64,000 nt of DNA, taken from Protea cynaroides (Eukaryota; Streptophyta; Magnoliopsida; Proteales; Proteaceae). The translations under genes and the position numbers were made by a program. Shown piece by piece: positions 34,812 to 46,757 of this stretch (position 1 is the first letter of the stretch; each line of letters opens with the position of its first letter). The stretch covers positions 3,605,217-3,669,216 of the forward strand of contig CM053266.1 of assembly GCA_028583415.1 (NCBI GenBank), in the 5' to 3' direction. The notes under the pieces were generated by a model, which searched no databases, was not told the origin of the DNA, and worked only from the letters and a program-made list of their open reading frames with translations.

Positions 34812-37149
34812 TGTCAGACCTGTACTCCACTAACTTGGTCTAACCATGTTGTGCCAGGTCTTCCATCATTCCTAGACCAAGTGGACCGAGCGTGTGAAGA
34901 TAGATCACAAACTAGGTATGAGAATCGAGTTAAAAACACTAAAAACATACCTAAGGTCGCATGCCTGAGTAGGTATGGTTGACCATAAGGAAGGGAATCA
35001 AAAATCTCAAATCCAGAATCCCACGGTTGATGAATTTGACCTTACGGTCGATGGTTTATGCGACCGTATGATCGACCATAAGGAGCCCAGATCAGACTCC
35101 AAGTTTTGAAAACTTTCCTAAACTCAGGGATTGCTTTCCTAATTGAAAGAGGACTTTATATGGAGATTTTTTCTCTATATAAAGGATGTCTCTCAGCCCT
35201 TTTTTACTCTTTTGGAACATTAGTAAACCCTAGAGAAAGAGAAGGAAGAGAAGGAAAAGAAGAAAAAGCTAAGGAAAAGAGTTTACTGAGAAGAGATTGA
35301 CTCTCTATCACAGACAAAGCTATGAAATGAATCTCTGGAGATATAAACTTTATGGAATAAGACTTCTATGGAGGATAGATCATATCAACCTATTATGATC
35401 TATGTGATTTCCTTGAGAAAATCCCAAGGACAACCATGAGGAGTGAATTTGATGATTAGGGTTGACAAGAAATTACTAATGATGGCCATAGGATGACCTT
35501 AGGATAAACCCCATTGAGGAACAGAAGATTTGACCCAGGAGGAACTCAAATTTTAGGTAGACTGTGACCAGAAATCTCAAGGTCTCAGCTACGGTTGACC
35601 ATAGCATGACCAGCTGACCAGAGGATCGACCATAGGCATTCGAGAAGATCCAGAGATCATATGGTTGTAGATATGGTCCCACCATATGCAACCGTAGGGT
35701 ATCGATCATAGACAGTAAGGTCGATACATTATGAGGCCATAGGACCAATCAGGCACCTATCAGTGCTCTATTTTGATTTTCGACTATTGTAACATGTCAC
35801 ATATGAACCCTAACTTAAATTCATATAACTTTTTGGTTGTTAAATCAATTTAAATAGAATTTTAAGGCTTGGAAGGACATCGAGAATTGCTAACAGGTGA
35901 GGGAACAAGACCTAAACTAATTGGATAATAACAAACTATTTATTTTTATTGAGTTCAATGCCATGATTGATTCTATGCTTGTATCCTTGTAATGTGCATC
36001 TCACATGTCATCCAATATTCTTACGATTACTGTTCATACATATTTAATTTTGATAATTTATAACATGATGTTGATGATGATGCTAGGAATAGGCATGTGA
36101 ATGTATGTGTGTGGTTGGTGTGTTGGATGTGAGTCAAGCATCAGGGGGAGGACGTGGCATGGTGTTCTTCGACCTCGTCACCAGACTCTAGCTCTATCTC
36201 TACTCAAGTCTTTCCCTCTAACATCATCGTATCACCATTACCTTAGAAGAACTATTACGTCGTAGGGCATCAGGAGAGGTGGTCTCGGACCGTATGGTCT
36301 TCGACTCTGTTGGGGGGCCTTAGCTCTATCTCTATAGACGTATTGAGGGATGCTGGGGTGAGGCCTTGGATACACTGTTTGGCATTAGGATTGGTTAGTT
36401 GTGAGCCCAATTTGCAAGCCCTCACCAATAGGGGCTTACGTATTGGTATGGGTAGGGCATCAGGGGAAGTGTTATGCGGTGTTTGATCCGGACACTTTAG
36501 CTCTATCTCTATTCCATGATGGGTACATGTGGGACGGCAATGGTGTTTGATCCATTGGGTGGATTCACACACTCGTGTATAGAGGTGCGGAGGCTACTAA
36601 ACCTTTTTATAGCACATTGCAAACTTATAAACCAAACCAAAGATATGAATTGAATGCATGCATATGTTTGTTTCATTGTTTTGTTTGCTCACTGAGCCGT
36701 GATGTGTGCTCACCCTTTTGACGTCAAATATGTTTAGTTGATGATGCAGGTTCTACCGTTGAAGAATATATAAATGCGCCGACATATGGACACGTTGCTG
36801 CAATGGACGTAGAAGCTGAAGAAGATGCACATGATTCATCATGCGAGTGCAACCAATGTGTTTTTGCTTAAGTTTAGTTATAATTTGAACATCGGATATG
36901 TCATTGATTATTTATTTTTATGTCTTATGGTTTGGAGATAATTGGATTAAATATTTATTTATTACTGTTAGACCCTCAGTTCATTATCTGTAAGTCTTCC
37001 GCTTATTTGTTTATTACCTCTGATTATTAATATGGAATGTGTGTGTGGTTTGATATGGTGGGTACAACCTATGCGAGATCCTGGGTGAACCGTTGGTTTA
37101 TTGGCAGTTCATCTCACCATTTTGGTTAGACCAGAATTGGGGTGTAACA
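34812..37149 (+). repeat. LTR between C and C2
   Basis: TGTCAGACCTG...GGTGTAACA, 2338 bp, roughly 10 percent different from the C 5' LTR by eye. TATATAAA at 35176-35183. The donor-like site is lost (AAAGCTATGA). It carries GACCATAGG-type motifs and no GTTAAC motif. Confidence 0.9.
36750..36871 (+). other. Conserved 39-codon LTR reading frame (C2 LTR)
   Basis: Intact, STVEEYINAPTYGHVAAM...DSSCECNQCVFA and TAA stop, behind GATGATGCAG. Confidence 0.5.
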
Positions 37150-37152
37150 ACT

Positions 37153-37164
37153 TGGTATCAAAGC
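37153..37164 (+). promoter_or_regulatory. Primer-binding site, element C2
   Basis: TGGTATCAAAGC, one base off the standard site. Confidence 0.85.
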
Positions 37165-37422
37165 CCTCAGATTCTACCCATTAACCTAATTACTTCTACA
37201 TGAGTCATGAACTGAGTTAGGATAAAATTGTAATAAGAACACACCATAAGCACCTGTGTTGTATGAGACATAAACTAAGAAAAAGAGAATAATGCACATA
37301 TGTAATTGAAAAACCAATTTGATATATATATGAAATAAGACAAATGTACTTCAAATTCAGAGTACAATCTTCAATCCAGACAGTTACTCTGTAGTATAAA
37401 GGGAAAAAGATAAAAATAGCAA

Positions 37423-38421
37423 TCATGGGACTGGAGGTGCTGGAGGAGGAGGAGCCTCACGATCTCTATCGTAGTCCTCAGCATATACTCTCACGAGCCA
37501 GGCCACTTGAGTCTGAGTTACTCGGAGACTAGTTGCCAGATCTGCTACCCGCTGGTCTATAGAGCGCTGGGCATCTAGAAGCTCTCTTACTCTCCAATCA
37601 GTCATGTGCTGAGCCTCTCTAATCTCACATAACAGCCCCATCATATCATCTGGTGGTGGGAGTGAAGGGCCAGTTGAAGGAGAAGCTCTAGAAGGGCTAG
37701 CTCCAGTAGAATGCTATGGCGATGGAGGAGGAATGGCATCTGCATCCAGGTATATCCGATCATCATCATCCTCATCACCACCCTCGTATGCCTCTGCTGC
37801 TACCTCTGATGCTGTTGCTGCTACCTCTGCTGCTGCTGCTGCTGCCGCCTCTGCCGCTACCCGAGTAAGAGGACTTCTCATAGCATTCGTCTCATCATTA
37901 CTAACCTGTATCTCTCGCATGCCCATCCTGTTGATGGCCTCCCAATCAATGTCAGCTGAAAAGGTGTCCTCAACGATCCTCTCATCCACTAGGTCCACCT
38001 GTAGACAAGCGAGCAAGGTGGAGATTAGCTACCCATAGGGCAAGTTGCCTCTTGAGTCAGGCAACGTAGCTCGATGCATAGTCCAGAGAATAATGTATGG
38101 GAGGTAGACAGACTGCCTAGTATAGATATAGTATAGCAGGTACTGAGTCAGCTGAGAGATCATCTCATAATGTCCGCCCTGGGAAATCAGATTATGCTGG
38201 ATAATCTTGCAGTAGACACATGACTCTGGATGCAGGTTGACTGCCTTTACCTCCCAGCGGTCATCCCGAAGAATCTGACTATCGATCTCTGTACGCTTCT
38301 GTGTGGAAAGAAACTGTGGCTCTCTGGGTGCACAGTAAACCAACTACCCATTGTTGGAGATACCTAGGAGATCAGCCAACTCCTGACAGTTGAAAGAAAT
38401 TAGAACCCCTTTCACCCAGCT
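37423..38421 (-). pseudogene. Antisense gene of element C2, truncated by F
   Basis: Minus-strand remnant. From the F junction (VKGVLIS) it reads through LLGISNNG, EPQFLSTQKRTEIDSQILRD, YCKIIQHNLISQGGHYEMIS and GNLPYGWLIST. It continues with an Ala-rich insert (AAEAAAAAAAEVAATASEVA, near 37810-37860) and DDRIYLDADAIPPPSP. The end has two coiled units (REAQHMTDWRV, ELLDAQRSIDQRV) and PPPPAPPVP with stop at 37423. The N-terminal third and its intron were lost with the F insertion or a later deletion. Confidence 0.75.
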
Positions 38422-40718
38422 TGTCACACCCCAATTTTTGACTAACCAAAATGGTGTGATGAACCTTCAATAAACCAATGGTTCAACCAGGATCTCAAAT
38501 AGGCTATCCCACATATGATAAACCAAAACACATTCCACATTAATCAGAGATAATAAAGTAAATAGCGGAAGTCTTACAGATAATGAACTGAGGTCTAGTC
38601 ATGATAAATAATTAATATTCTATTTATTTCCAAATAACCAAAACATAACTTAATACATATTACAATATCCAAATACAAAGTCTAAACACTAAACATATCC
38701 ACAGTTGAAATGCTCTCTTAACGAACCATGTCCGTTCTCCACAACTTGCTCATTCATAGCCTCCACCCGTTCATATGTTGGCGTGTAGACATAATCTTCA
38801 ATCATAGTACCTGCAACAACAGAAACTAAAAGAATTGTGCGCGAGGGTCAGCTCTCCAACTTGAGCTCAGTGAGAAAACAAAACAAGGCAACAAACATAT
38901 GCATGCATTCAATTCATATCTTTGGTCTGGTAAATAAGTTTGCAATGTGCTATAGAAAGGATAGGTGGCCAAAGGTCACGTTTATTGACGCCGCACCTCT
39001 ATACACGAGTGTGTGAAGCCACCCAAAGGTAACGTTTATTGTCAACCCACATGCACCCACCATGGACAATGTACACGCAAAGGTCACGTTTATTACTGTA
39101 CTCGTTGCCCATACCAACACGTAAGCCCCTACTGGCGAGGGCTCACAAACTGGGCTTGCAACTAACCAATCCTAATGCCAATCAGTGTATCCAAGGCCTC
39201 ACCCTAGCATCCCTCAATACGTCCATAGAGATAGGGCTAAAGCCCCCCGGCAGAGTCAGAGACTACACGGTCTGAGACCACTTCCCCTCATACCCTACGA
39301 CGTAATAGTTCTGCTAAGGAAATGGCGATACGACGATGTCAGTGGATAAAACTTGAGTTAGAGATAGAGCTAGAGTGCTGAGGCCCCGCCTATGACACCT
39401 CCCCCTGATACTCGCTCGTATCAAGCACACCAACCACACACATACATCCACATGCCTATTTCTATCATCATCATCACCATCATGTTATACATAATAATTT
39501 AAATATGCATGAACAGTAATAATAGAAATATTGGATGACATGTTGAATGCACATAACAAGCATACACGCATAGAATCAATCCTGGCATTGGACTCAAGAA
39601 ATAAAAATAGTTTATTATTAACCAATTAGTTTAGGTCTTGTTCCCTCACCTTTGCTTGAGTGTATATCCTCTTTCAAGCTTTAAGAATCACTTTTATATC
39701 AATAGAAAAACCTAACAAGTCGATAGATTTTAGTTAGAAGTCATTCCGACAATTTTTGGTTTGCTATTAACTGGGGGTAGCAGGACGGGTAGCAGGACGG
39801 GTAGCAGTTTTCTACGACCCCCAGGGGTAGGGTAGATGCCTAGGGTCGGATGTTCCATCGACCCTGGGTGCGACCCCCCCTTTCCTAGACTTCCCGAATG
39901 CTGGGGGTCGATGCTAGGGTCGGATGTTCCATCGACCCTAGGTGTGACCTCCCATGTTTGAGTCGAGAATTTCATCCTACAGTCCATTCTTTCATGTTTG
40001 GGTCCTATGGCTTACTTCTACAATCCATTCTATGCTTGTTCTATGGTTTAAAACTCTAGGTTTCTTCCTTACTTTGCCTACCATGATTTTCCTCCATGGA
40101 TTTCATTGAAATCCTCCCATGGATGGATGGTTTGGGTTTCTCCTAAGCCATACCCTCTTCATAAACCATTCTAAGGTCTTAAATAAATCATGGAGAATGT
40201 ATTCATACCTTAGGTTTGCTGAGATTCAGAGTTTCCTCTGAATTTCCTCCTCCTTGGTCTTCTTCTTCAACTCTCCTTCTCTTCCTTCTCTTTTCTTTCT
40301 CTCAATCCAATTAGGGTTGTAAAAGGAGTGAAAGAGGCTTAGGGACGTCCTATTTATAGAGTAAAACCTCCCAAAATAAGTCCCATTGAGTTTAGGAAAG
40401 GTTCCAACTGAAATTAGGAAGTTTCCTAATTTTTGGTTCCGTCGGCAACAGGGGGTCGATGGGGAAGTCGATGGGGGGGTCGGACAATTCGAGACCCCCT
40501 GCGACCCCCAGACCAAAAAGTCACGGGTCGGACAGGGGGTCGACCCTGCCTGTTTAGGCATGCGACCCTACCCTCATTTTGACTGTTTTTGAGTAAAATT
40601 TCATATTGGGTCTTGGGTTTCTTCACACACTTGTTCCACTTGGCTCGACCATGATATGTAAACCGGTCATGACACGAAATGTAAGGTTAGACCGGGTTTG
40701 TGGCGTGCGGATCTTACA
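38422..40718 (-). repeat. Element F 3' LTR
   Basis: Plus-strand TGTCACACC...GGATCTTACA, 2297 bp. TATAAATA on the minus strand at 40351-40358; donor CTAAG|GTATGA near 40207; CAT microsatellite about 39464-39483. Three dispersed motifs of the form AAAGGT(C/A)ACGTTTATT(G/A) lie near 38967, 39026 and 39078. Confidence 0.9.
38689..38810 (-). other. Conserved 39-codon LTR reading frame (F LTR)
   Basis: The most divergent copy: MIEDYVYTPTYERVEAM..., with the CECNSC motif replaced by REHFNC. It is still exactly 122 nt with no internal stop and a TAG at the same codon. Preceded by GTTGCAG. Confidence 0.5.
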
Positions 40719-40775
40719 ACTCCAGCACCCTTAAAAGAAATTTCGTCCTCGAAATGTGAACGTACGGATCTTACA
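40719..40775 (-). repeat. Duplicated internal end and LTR start beside the F LTR
   Basis: 57 bp that repeats the polypurine region, the pol-end phrase TTCGAGGACGAAATTTCTT and an LTR start (TGTAAGATCCG). A better polypurine tract, GACGGGGGAGT on the minus strand, lies just outside it (40776-40786). The same structure occurs beside the C2 LTR. Confidence 0.7.
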
Positions 40776-43700
40776 ACTCCCCCGTCCTTAAAATAAATTT
40801 TGTCCTCAAAATTTAAATTTAGGTGGGAATTCTATTTCCGCATTGCATCTTCTTCCTCCCATGCAATCTCCTCCGCGTATCGTCTTCGCTAGGTTATCGT
40901 CATATACTAATTATCCCAGTTTTGGAGATGTTGTACCTTCCAACCAGTGAACTAGGCTGGTACCACTTCAATAGTTGAATCTCCTATCTAAACCAGTGGA
41001 TCCGTGGTCATTATCTCTGATATGGATCTCCAATGTACTTCTTCAATAGAGACACGTGAAATGCATCATGCACACTAGACATGGATAGCGGTAACACTAA
41101 TTGATATGCAACTTGTCTCTCCAAAGTCTATAAGATCCAACACCTATATAGAATATAACTTTCCCTTCTTGTTTAATCGTTTCAAACTCTGCATAAGTGA
41201 TATCTTCAAGAACACTTTGTCACTTATGGCGAACTCAAGGTCTTGGTGTCTCTTCTGACATCTTGAGCTATCTTGGCCCTTTTTTTTATCTTGTCTGCTA
41301 CTCGACAAGTTTCTTCAACAGACTCAGGTTTTAAAACTCTTCATTCACTAATTTCATTCCAAAACAAAGGAATTTGACATTTCTACCTTACCATGCTTTA
41401 TAGGTGACATTTAGATAGTAGCTTGGTAGCAACTTCAATTCACGGTTAACTTCTCAACTCAAGCTCCTTGAAATCAATTTCACAAACTCGGGCATATCTC
41501 TTAGGATCTGTATAGTCCGCCCCGACTGTCCGTCGGTTTGAGGTAAAGTGCGGTACTAAACTTCAACTTTGTCCCCATTATTTTCTGTAGATCCTCCCAA
41601 AACTTCGAGATAAGGCATAAGCCGCCGACCGACACTAAGCTCTCATGCATACCATTCAATCTGGCAATATTATCCACATATAGCTTATTTAGCAGCTCCA
41701 AAGCATACCGAGGTCGTATAGCAATGGAATGAGCTATCTTCATAAGGCGATCAACAATCCCCCAAACTGCATCAACCGCTCTGGGAGTCAGGGGTAAATC
41801 AGTGACATAGTTCATTGTAATGTAGTTTCACTTCCAGACTGACTTTGAGAGTTATTGTTGTAGCCATGTTGGTCTTTGTATTTCAGCCTTTACTTACTGA
41901 TAATTCAATTATTGAAACATGCATCTAAACCACATTTGTTATCATTCCTCTTTACCAGTACCATCTCTTCAGGTCATGATACATATTGGTACTCTAGGAT
42001 GTCCTGAATATTGAGTACAATGGATTCTTATCATTATCCTCTTCATAATATCCGAGTCTTTATCTTCATGTATTCAGAATCTACCTCTGTATCTGAGTAC
42101 CGTCTCCGCATCCAAAGTAACTCAGGATTGGGTTTTCTTTTTTTCTAAATTTGCTTACACCGTGCTTATTTACGGATCTCACAAAATTGCTACTTTTACT
42201 TCATCCATCAATTTAGAAATGATCATTAATGCCACAAGCACAGCCGAATTATTGCTCCATAAGTTCATTTATAAGTTCTTGCCCTATTGGATCATCACGA
42301 GTTTCTATTGTATGTTACTCTACTTCCAAATCTGAATCTGTTGCTACGGAACATAAGACAGTATCTATACTGGTTCCTTCCTCGGACTTCATAATTCCCT
42401 TTTTGCTTAATGCCTTAGCTATTTCATTAGCCTTCCCTGAATGATACTGGATATCACAGTCTTAATCCTTGAGCAATTCCAGCCATTTTCTTATCCTCAT
42501 GTTCAACTCTTTCTAATGAGGAGGTACATAAAACTCTTGTATTCCCATTCAGTCTAAAATTCTCCTCCGTTTAGATAATGTCTCCTAGTCTTAATTGCAT
42601 AATTTATCACCGTTACTTCCAAGTCATGAGTAGGGTAACTCTTCTCATGCTCCTTCAGTTTTCTTGAAGCATATACAATCACTTATTTACCTTGCATCAA
42701 CCCGCATCCTAGATCCAATCCGAAAGTTTCAATGTATAGGGTAAAAGATTTCCCTAGTACCGGAACGATCATGATGGAAGCTGATATCAACCTTGTTTTG
42801 GAGTTTGGAAACATTCTTCACACTTGTCAGTCCAATTAAACTCCTCTCCTTTCCTGGTTAGCTTGGTAAAAGGTTTTGCGATCTTAGAGTGGTCCTCCAT
42901 GAATCGTCTGTAACAACTAGTTAAACCCAAGAAACTTCTGATCTTCACAATATTATTTAGGTGTTTCTCACCATATGATTACTCCGATCTTAATAGGGTC
43001 TACTTTAATCCCTTTTTACGATGCTATGTGATCTAAGCAGATCACTTTGTTTAATCATGTCTCATATTTCTTGGACTTGACAAGAAGCTTTTCACTTCTC
43101 AGCTGTTGTAAAGCTGTTCTAAGATCCGTTTTATGAGTTGCTTCATTCTTGGAATAAACTAAAATGTCATCTATGAAAACTATGACCGACGTGTCCAACA
43201 GGTCATGAAACACCCAGTTCATCAGTTCCATAAAAGACGTAAGGGCATTGGTTAATCCAAACATCATAATCGAGAACTCATAATGTCCAATCCCGATTCT
43301 AAAAGCTATCTTCGAGATATTTCTGTCCAAAATTCTTCAGTTGATGATATCTTGACTGAAGATCAATCTTAGAAAATACCTTTGCTCCTTGCAACTGTTT
43401 AAACAAGTCATCGATCTAAGGTAGTAGATATCGATTGTTGACTGTGAACTTGTTTAGTTCCTAGTAGTCTATACATAATCTGACACTACCGTCCTTCTTC
43501 TTCATGAGTTGCGTTGGCGCTCTCCGTGATGCAATACTTAGCTGATTAGAACCCTTGTCTAATAACTCCCATAGTTGAGTCTCAATCCCTTCAACTCCAT
43601 AGAAGCTACTCTATAGGTGCCTTTGGCACAAGTATCGTCCTTGGTAACAAGTCAATGACGAACTCGGTCGCATGATCAGATGGTAACTCCAGGTAAGTCT

Positions 43701-43885
43701 CCTAGAAACACATCAAGGAATTTATGCATCACATCAATATCTTCCATCTGTGTCACTTCTTTGGTAATGTATACCATAGATACCATATATCCAACTTTTC
43801 TCTTCAAAGCATCTCTTCGCCTTTAGCATAGAGAGGATCAGATTTCACTTCTTAGGCAACATGCTTCCAATAAAACTAAATTATA
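40776..43885 (-). pseudogene. Element F pol, heavily decayed
   Basis: Traces in order from right to left: protease tail (GSMLP), reverse transcriptase with FGLTNALTSFMELMNWVFHD and VFIDDILVYSKNE near 43165, an RNase H trace near 42700, integrase zinc-end and core (NYVTDLPLTPRAVDAVWGIV near 41790; FSTALYLKPTDSRG near 41540), and a faint chromodomain region. Dozens of stops and frameshifts. The integrase catalytic surroundings are altered. A dead copy. Confidence 0.85.
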
Positions 43886-44138
43886 TGTCATCCTATGATC
43901 GACCATAGGGTCTCGGTAAGTTGCCAGGGATGTGATGGTCGCACCTATGGTTGCACCACATGCGACCGTAGGCCATCGACCGTATGACCTACTGTTGTCT
44001 GCATTTTGATTCTAATTGAACTTTTGCCTATTAATTTTGTTTTTCTTTCACTTTCGATTGTGAAACTAACCCCATACTACCATCATATCTTGTCTCACAT
44101 GTATAGCCTTTCCAAGTACCATTCAACCAAGAGTTTAA
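43886..44138. other. Element C2 leader before gag
   Basis: Starts at the F junction with TCGACCATAGGG, CGACCGTAGG and similar motifs, then matches the C leader up to the gag ATG (CTTGTCTCAC.TGTA.AGCC). No gene. Confidence 0.6.
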
Positions 44139-45432
44139 ATGGCTGGACGCAGAGTATGTAGAAGGAGACAAAATGCAAACCCATCTCCACCACCTATGGA
44201 GACTAATGATAATGAAGGTCAACAAGGACAGGAAGGGAATATTGGAACTCAAAATACTGCACCTCAGAATGTGCACTGCCAAGCCAACCAAACCAACCTA
44301 CCTGCACCACCTATAGAATTGGCTACTGCGATGATGAATTTAGCACAACAATTGCAGCAAATACAGCAAGTGCAAGCCAACATGCAAGCTGCTATGGGAA
44401 TGGTTTTTTTAACCGCAAACACAACACCTCTACCTGCAGGACAAGCTAGTACTGCACCTGGTGTTAGCAACACTATACCTCAAGCACCGCAAACACCAAC
44501 AGTACAAGGCCAAGTGCAAAACCCTAAAGTACCGCAAGGCGGGTATAACCAAGGAAATTATCAGTACCAACCGCCTATGTATGGAGTATATGCACAGTAT
44601 CAGCTTGATCACTCCAGACTGATCAAGCATTTTCTGAAGTTGAAGCCGAAGGAATTTATAGGTAAGCCATTAGATCCGTTATGGCCAGCTCATTGGAATG
44701 ATGAGATGGAAAGAAACTTTATGATGATGACTATAAATGAAGAAGAGAAGGTATTATGTGCCACTTTTTTGCTGAAAGGTGATGCGCACCATTGGTGGAA
44801 ATCTACTCAGAGTTATCTATTAAGAAAGCGCGCCCAACTGACCTGGGTTATCTATAAAGAAGCTTTCTTCGAGAAGTATTTTCTAAGGAGTTTCAGAGAT
44901 TAAATGGAAAAGGAGTTTCTGAGTTTGTATCAGGGACAGATGACTATAAACACATATCAACAGCGTTATGAAGAACTATTTTTCCTTGCTCCCTGTAGCA
45001 TGCAGGAGGAAAATACCAAAACCCGAAGGTTCGTCATGGGACTTTGGGGAAGCATCCGTGAGCATGTATTGGGACTAGAAAAGAAGATTTATAATGAAGC
45101 TCTACAGACTGCTCGAGTACTGGAATCGAGCCAGAGGGAAAGTTATTTTGCTCAAAACAGAGGTATTAAAAGGCCTAATGAAAATTTATACAATGGAGGT
45201 AACTCAAAGACATTTAAATCCTTCCGTACTCAAGGCTTCAATGCTGCAACCAAGACTACTCCGACAGCCCAACCTCAACAGAAGCAAAGTAGTGATGGAG
45301 TTAAATGCTTTAACTATAATCAAGTATGAAATTATTCAAGGGAGTGTCCTAAGCCAAGGAAGCAGCCACAGCAAGAAAAGGTTTATGCAGTTACATCTGA
45401 GGATGTTGTCGCATTGCCTGATGTGGTCACGA
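44139..45432 (+). pseudogene. Element C2 gag
   Basis: Starts MAGRRVCRRRQN. A Pro/Glu/Gln-rich N-terminus (NPSPPPMETND, NLPAPPIELATAM) and a Gln/Ala-rich linker lead to the gag core LIKHFLKLKPKEF and EEKVLCATFLLKGDAHHWW. It is continuous for 254 codons to a TAA at 44901-44903 (replacing a residue in SFRD-MEKEF), then runs on through EELFFLAPCSMQEENTKTRR and RGIKRPNEN. The zinc knuckle near 45307 is broken (CFNYNQV then stop; RECPKPRKQ follows). The best-preserved gag N-terminus of the window. Confidence 0.87.
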
Positions 45433-45501
45433 GTATGACCTGAACCTTTCATTTTGAACTACCTTGTGTGAGCATGTAGACTAAATTAAAACAAATCATA
45501 G
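45433..45501 (+). other. Candidate gag-protease intron, element C2
   Basis: 69 nt: GTATGACCTGA...GTAGACTAAATT...ATCATAG. Exon-side donor base changed (CGA|GT). Same length as in A and E; contains in-frame stops. Confidence 0.6.
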
Positions 45502-46757
45502 GTATCGTACCTATTAATGGCATACCTGCCAGAGTACTCTTTGACTCTGGAGCTACTCATTCATTTATAACTGTGTCGTTTGGAAAGAAGTTAAATCTAC
45601 CCCTCAGACCTTTAGACTGCAAACTACTTGTACGATCACCTATGGGATTAGAAGTGGAACTAGACAAGGGTTTTGGACCATGTCCAATTCTTATCGGTGA
45701 GAAGATTTTGGATGCAACCTTAATTCAACTCGAGATGGTAGACTTTGACGTTTTCTTCAGAATGGATTGGTTAGCTCGACACTCTGCAAACCTATTATGT
45801 GTAGAAAAGAAATTGACATTTAAAGACAAGGAAGGAGCAGAGTTTAGTTTTACGGGAACCAAACTTTTCCGTAAACGAAAAACTCATTGTCTCTGCATTA
45901 AAGGCTAGAAAATGCATCGAGAAAGGAGGAATTGGGTATCTAGTATCTGCGGTCGACCTTAGGAAGCACCATGAATGGAGGATATTGAAGTTGTACGTGA
46001 CTTTCTGGATTTATTTCCTAAGGAACTACCAGGACTACCACCCGACCGAGCGACAGAGTTCGTTATAGATCTTATAACCAAAGCTGCACCAGTATCGAAA
46101 GTACCTAATCGAATGGCTCCTACTGAACTGAAGGAACTGAAGGTACAATTATAGGAATTACTGCAAGGTTTAAATTAGACCCAGCATATCACCATGGGGA
46201 GCGCCATTATTATTCATGAAAAAGAAAGACGGTAGCGTTCGACTCTGTATAGATTATCAGGAATTGAATAAGCTTACAATCAAGAATCGATACCCGTTGC
46301 CTCGGATCGATGACTTGTTCAATCAGTTGCAAGGGGCCAAAGTGTTATCCAAAATTGATCTTCGATCAGGATACCATCAGTTGAAGATTAAGGAAGGTGA
46401 TATTCCAAAGACAGCATTCAGAACCAGATATGGACATTATGAATTTTTAGTCATGTCTTTTGGATTAACTAATGCACTCGTAACTTTTATAGAACTCATG
46501 AATCGGGTATTCCATGATATGTTGGATACGTCAGTCATTGTATTTATTGATGACATACTAGTCTACTCCAAGGATAAAGAAACTCATATCACAAATCTAA
46601 GAGCTGCTCTACAGCGACTAAGAAAAGAGAAGCTTTAGGCCAAATTTACAAAGTGTGAGTTTTGACTAAATGAAGTCGCTTTCTTAGGCCATGTTGTATC
46701 CGCTGAATTAATTAAAGTGGATCCTAGCAAGATTGAAGCCATTGTGAAATGGGAAGC

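Larger units (their letters stand above)
38422..43885 (-). mobile_element. Element F: 3' half of an old chromovirus
   Basis: Minus-strand element whose 3' LTR is 38422-40718, with pol running rightward to a break in the protease near 43885. Gag, antisense gene and 5' LTR are gone. At the break the sequence passes directly into the C2 leader (TATGATCGACCATAGG), and about 0.9 kb of C2 is missing compared with C. One deletion therefore probably removed F's 5' half and the adjoining C2 sequence. The flank at the intact end is CAGCT. It is the most decayed pol in the window. Confidence 0.8.
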
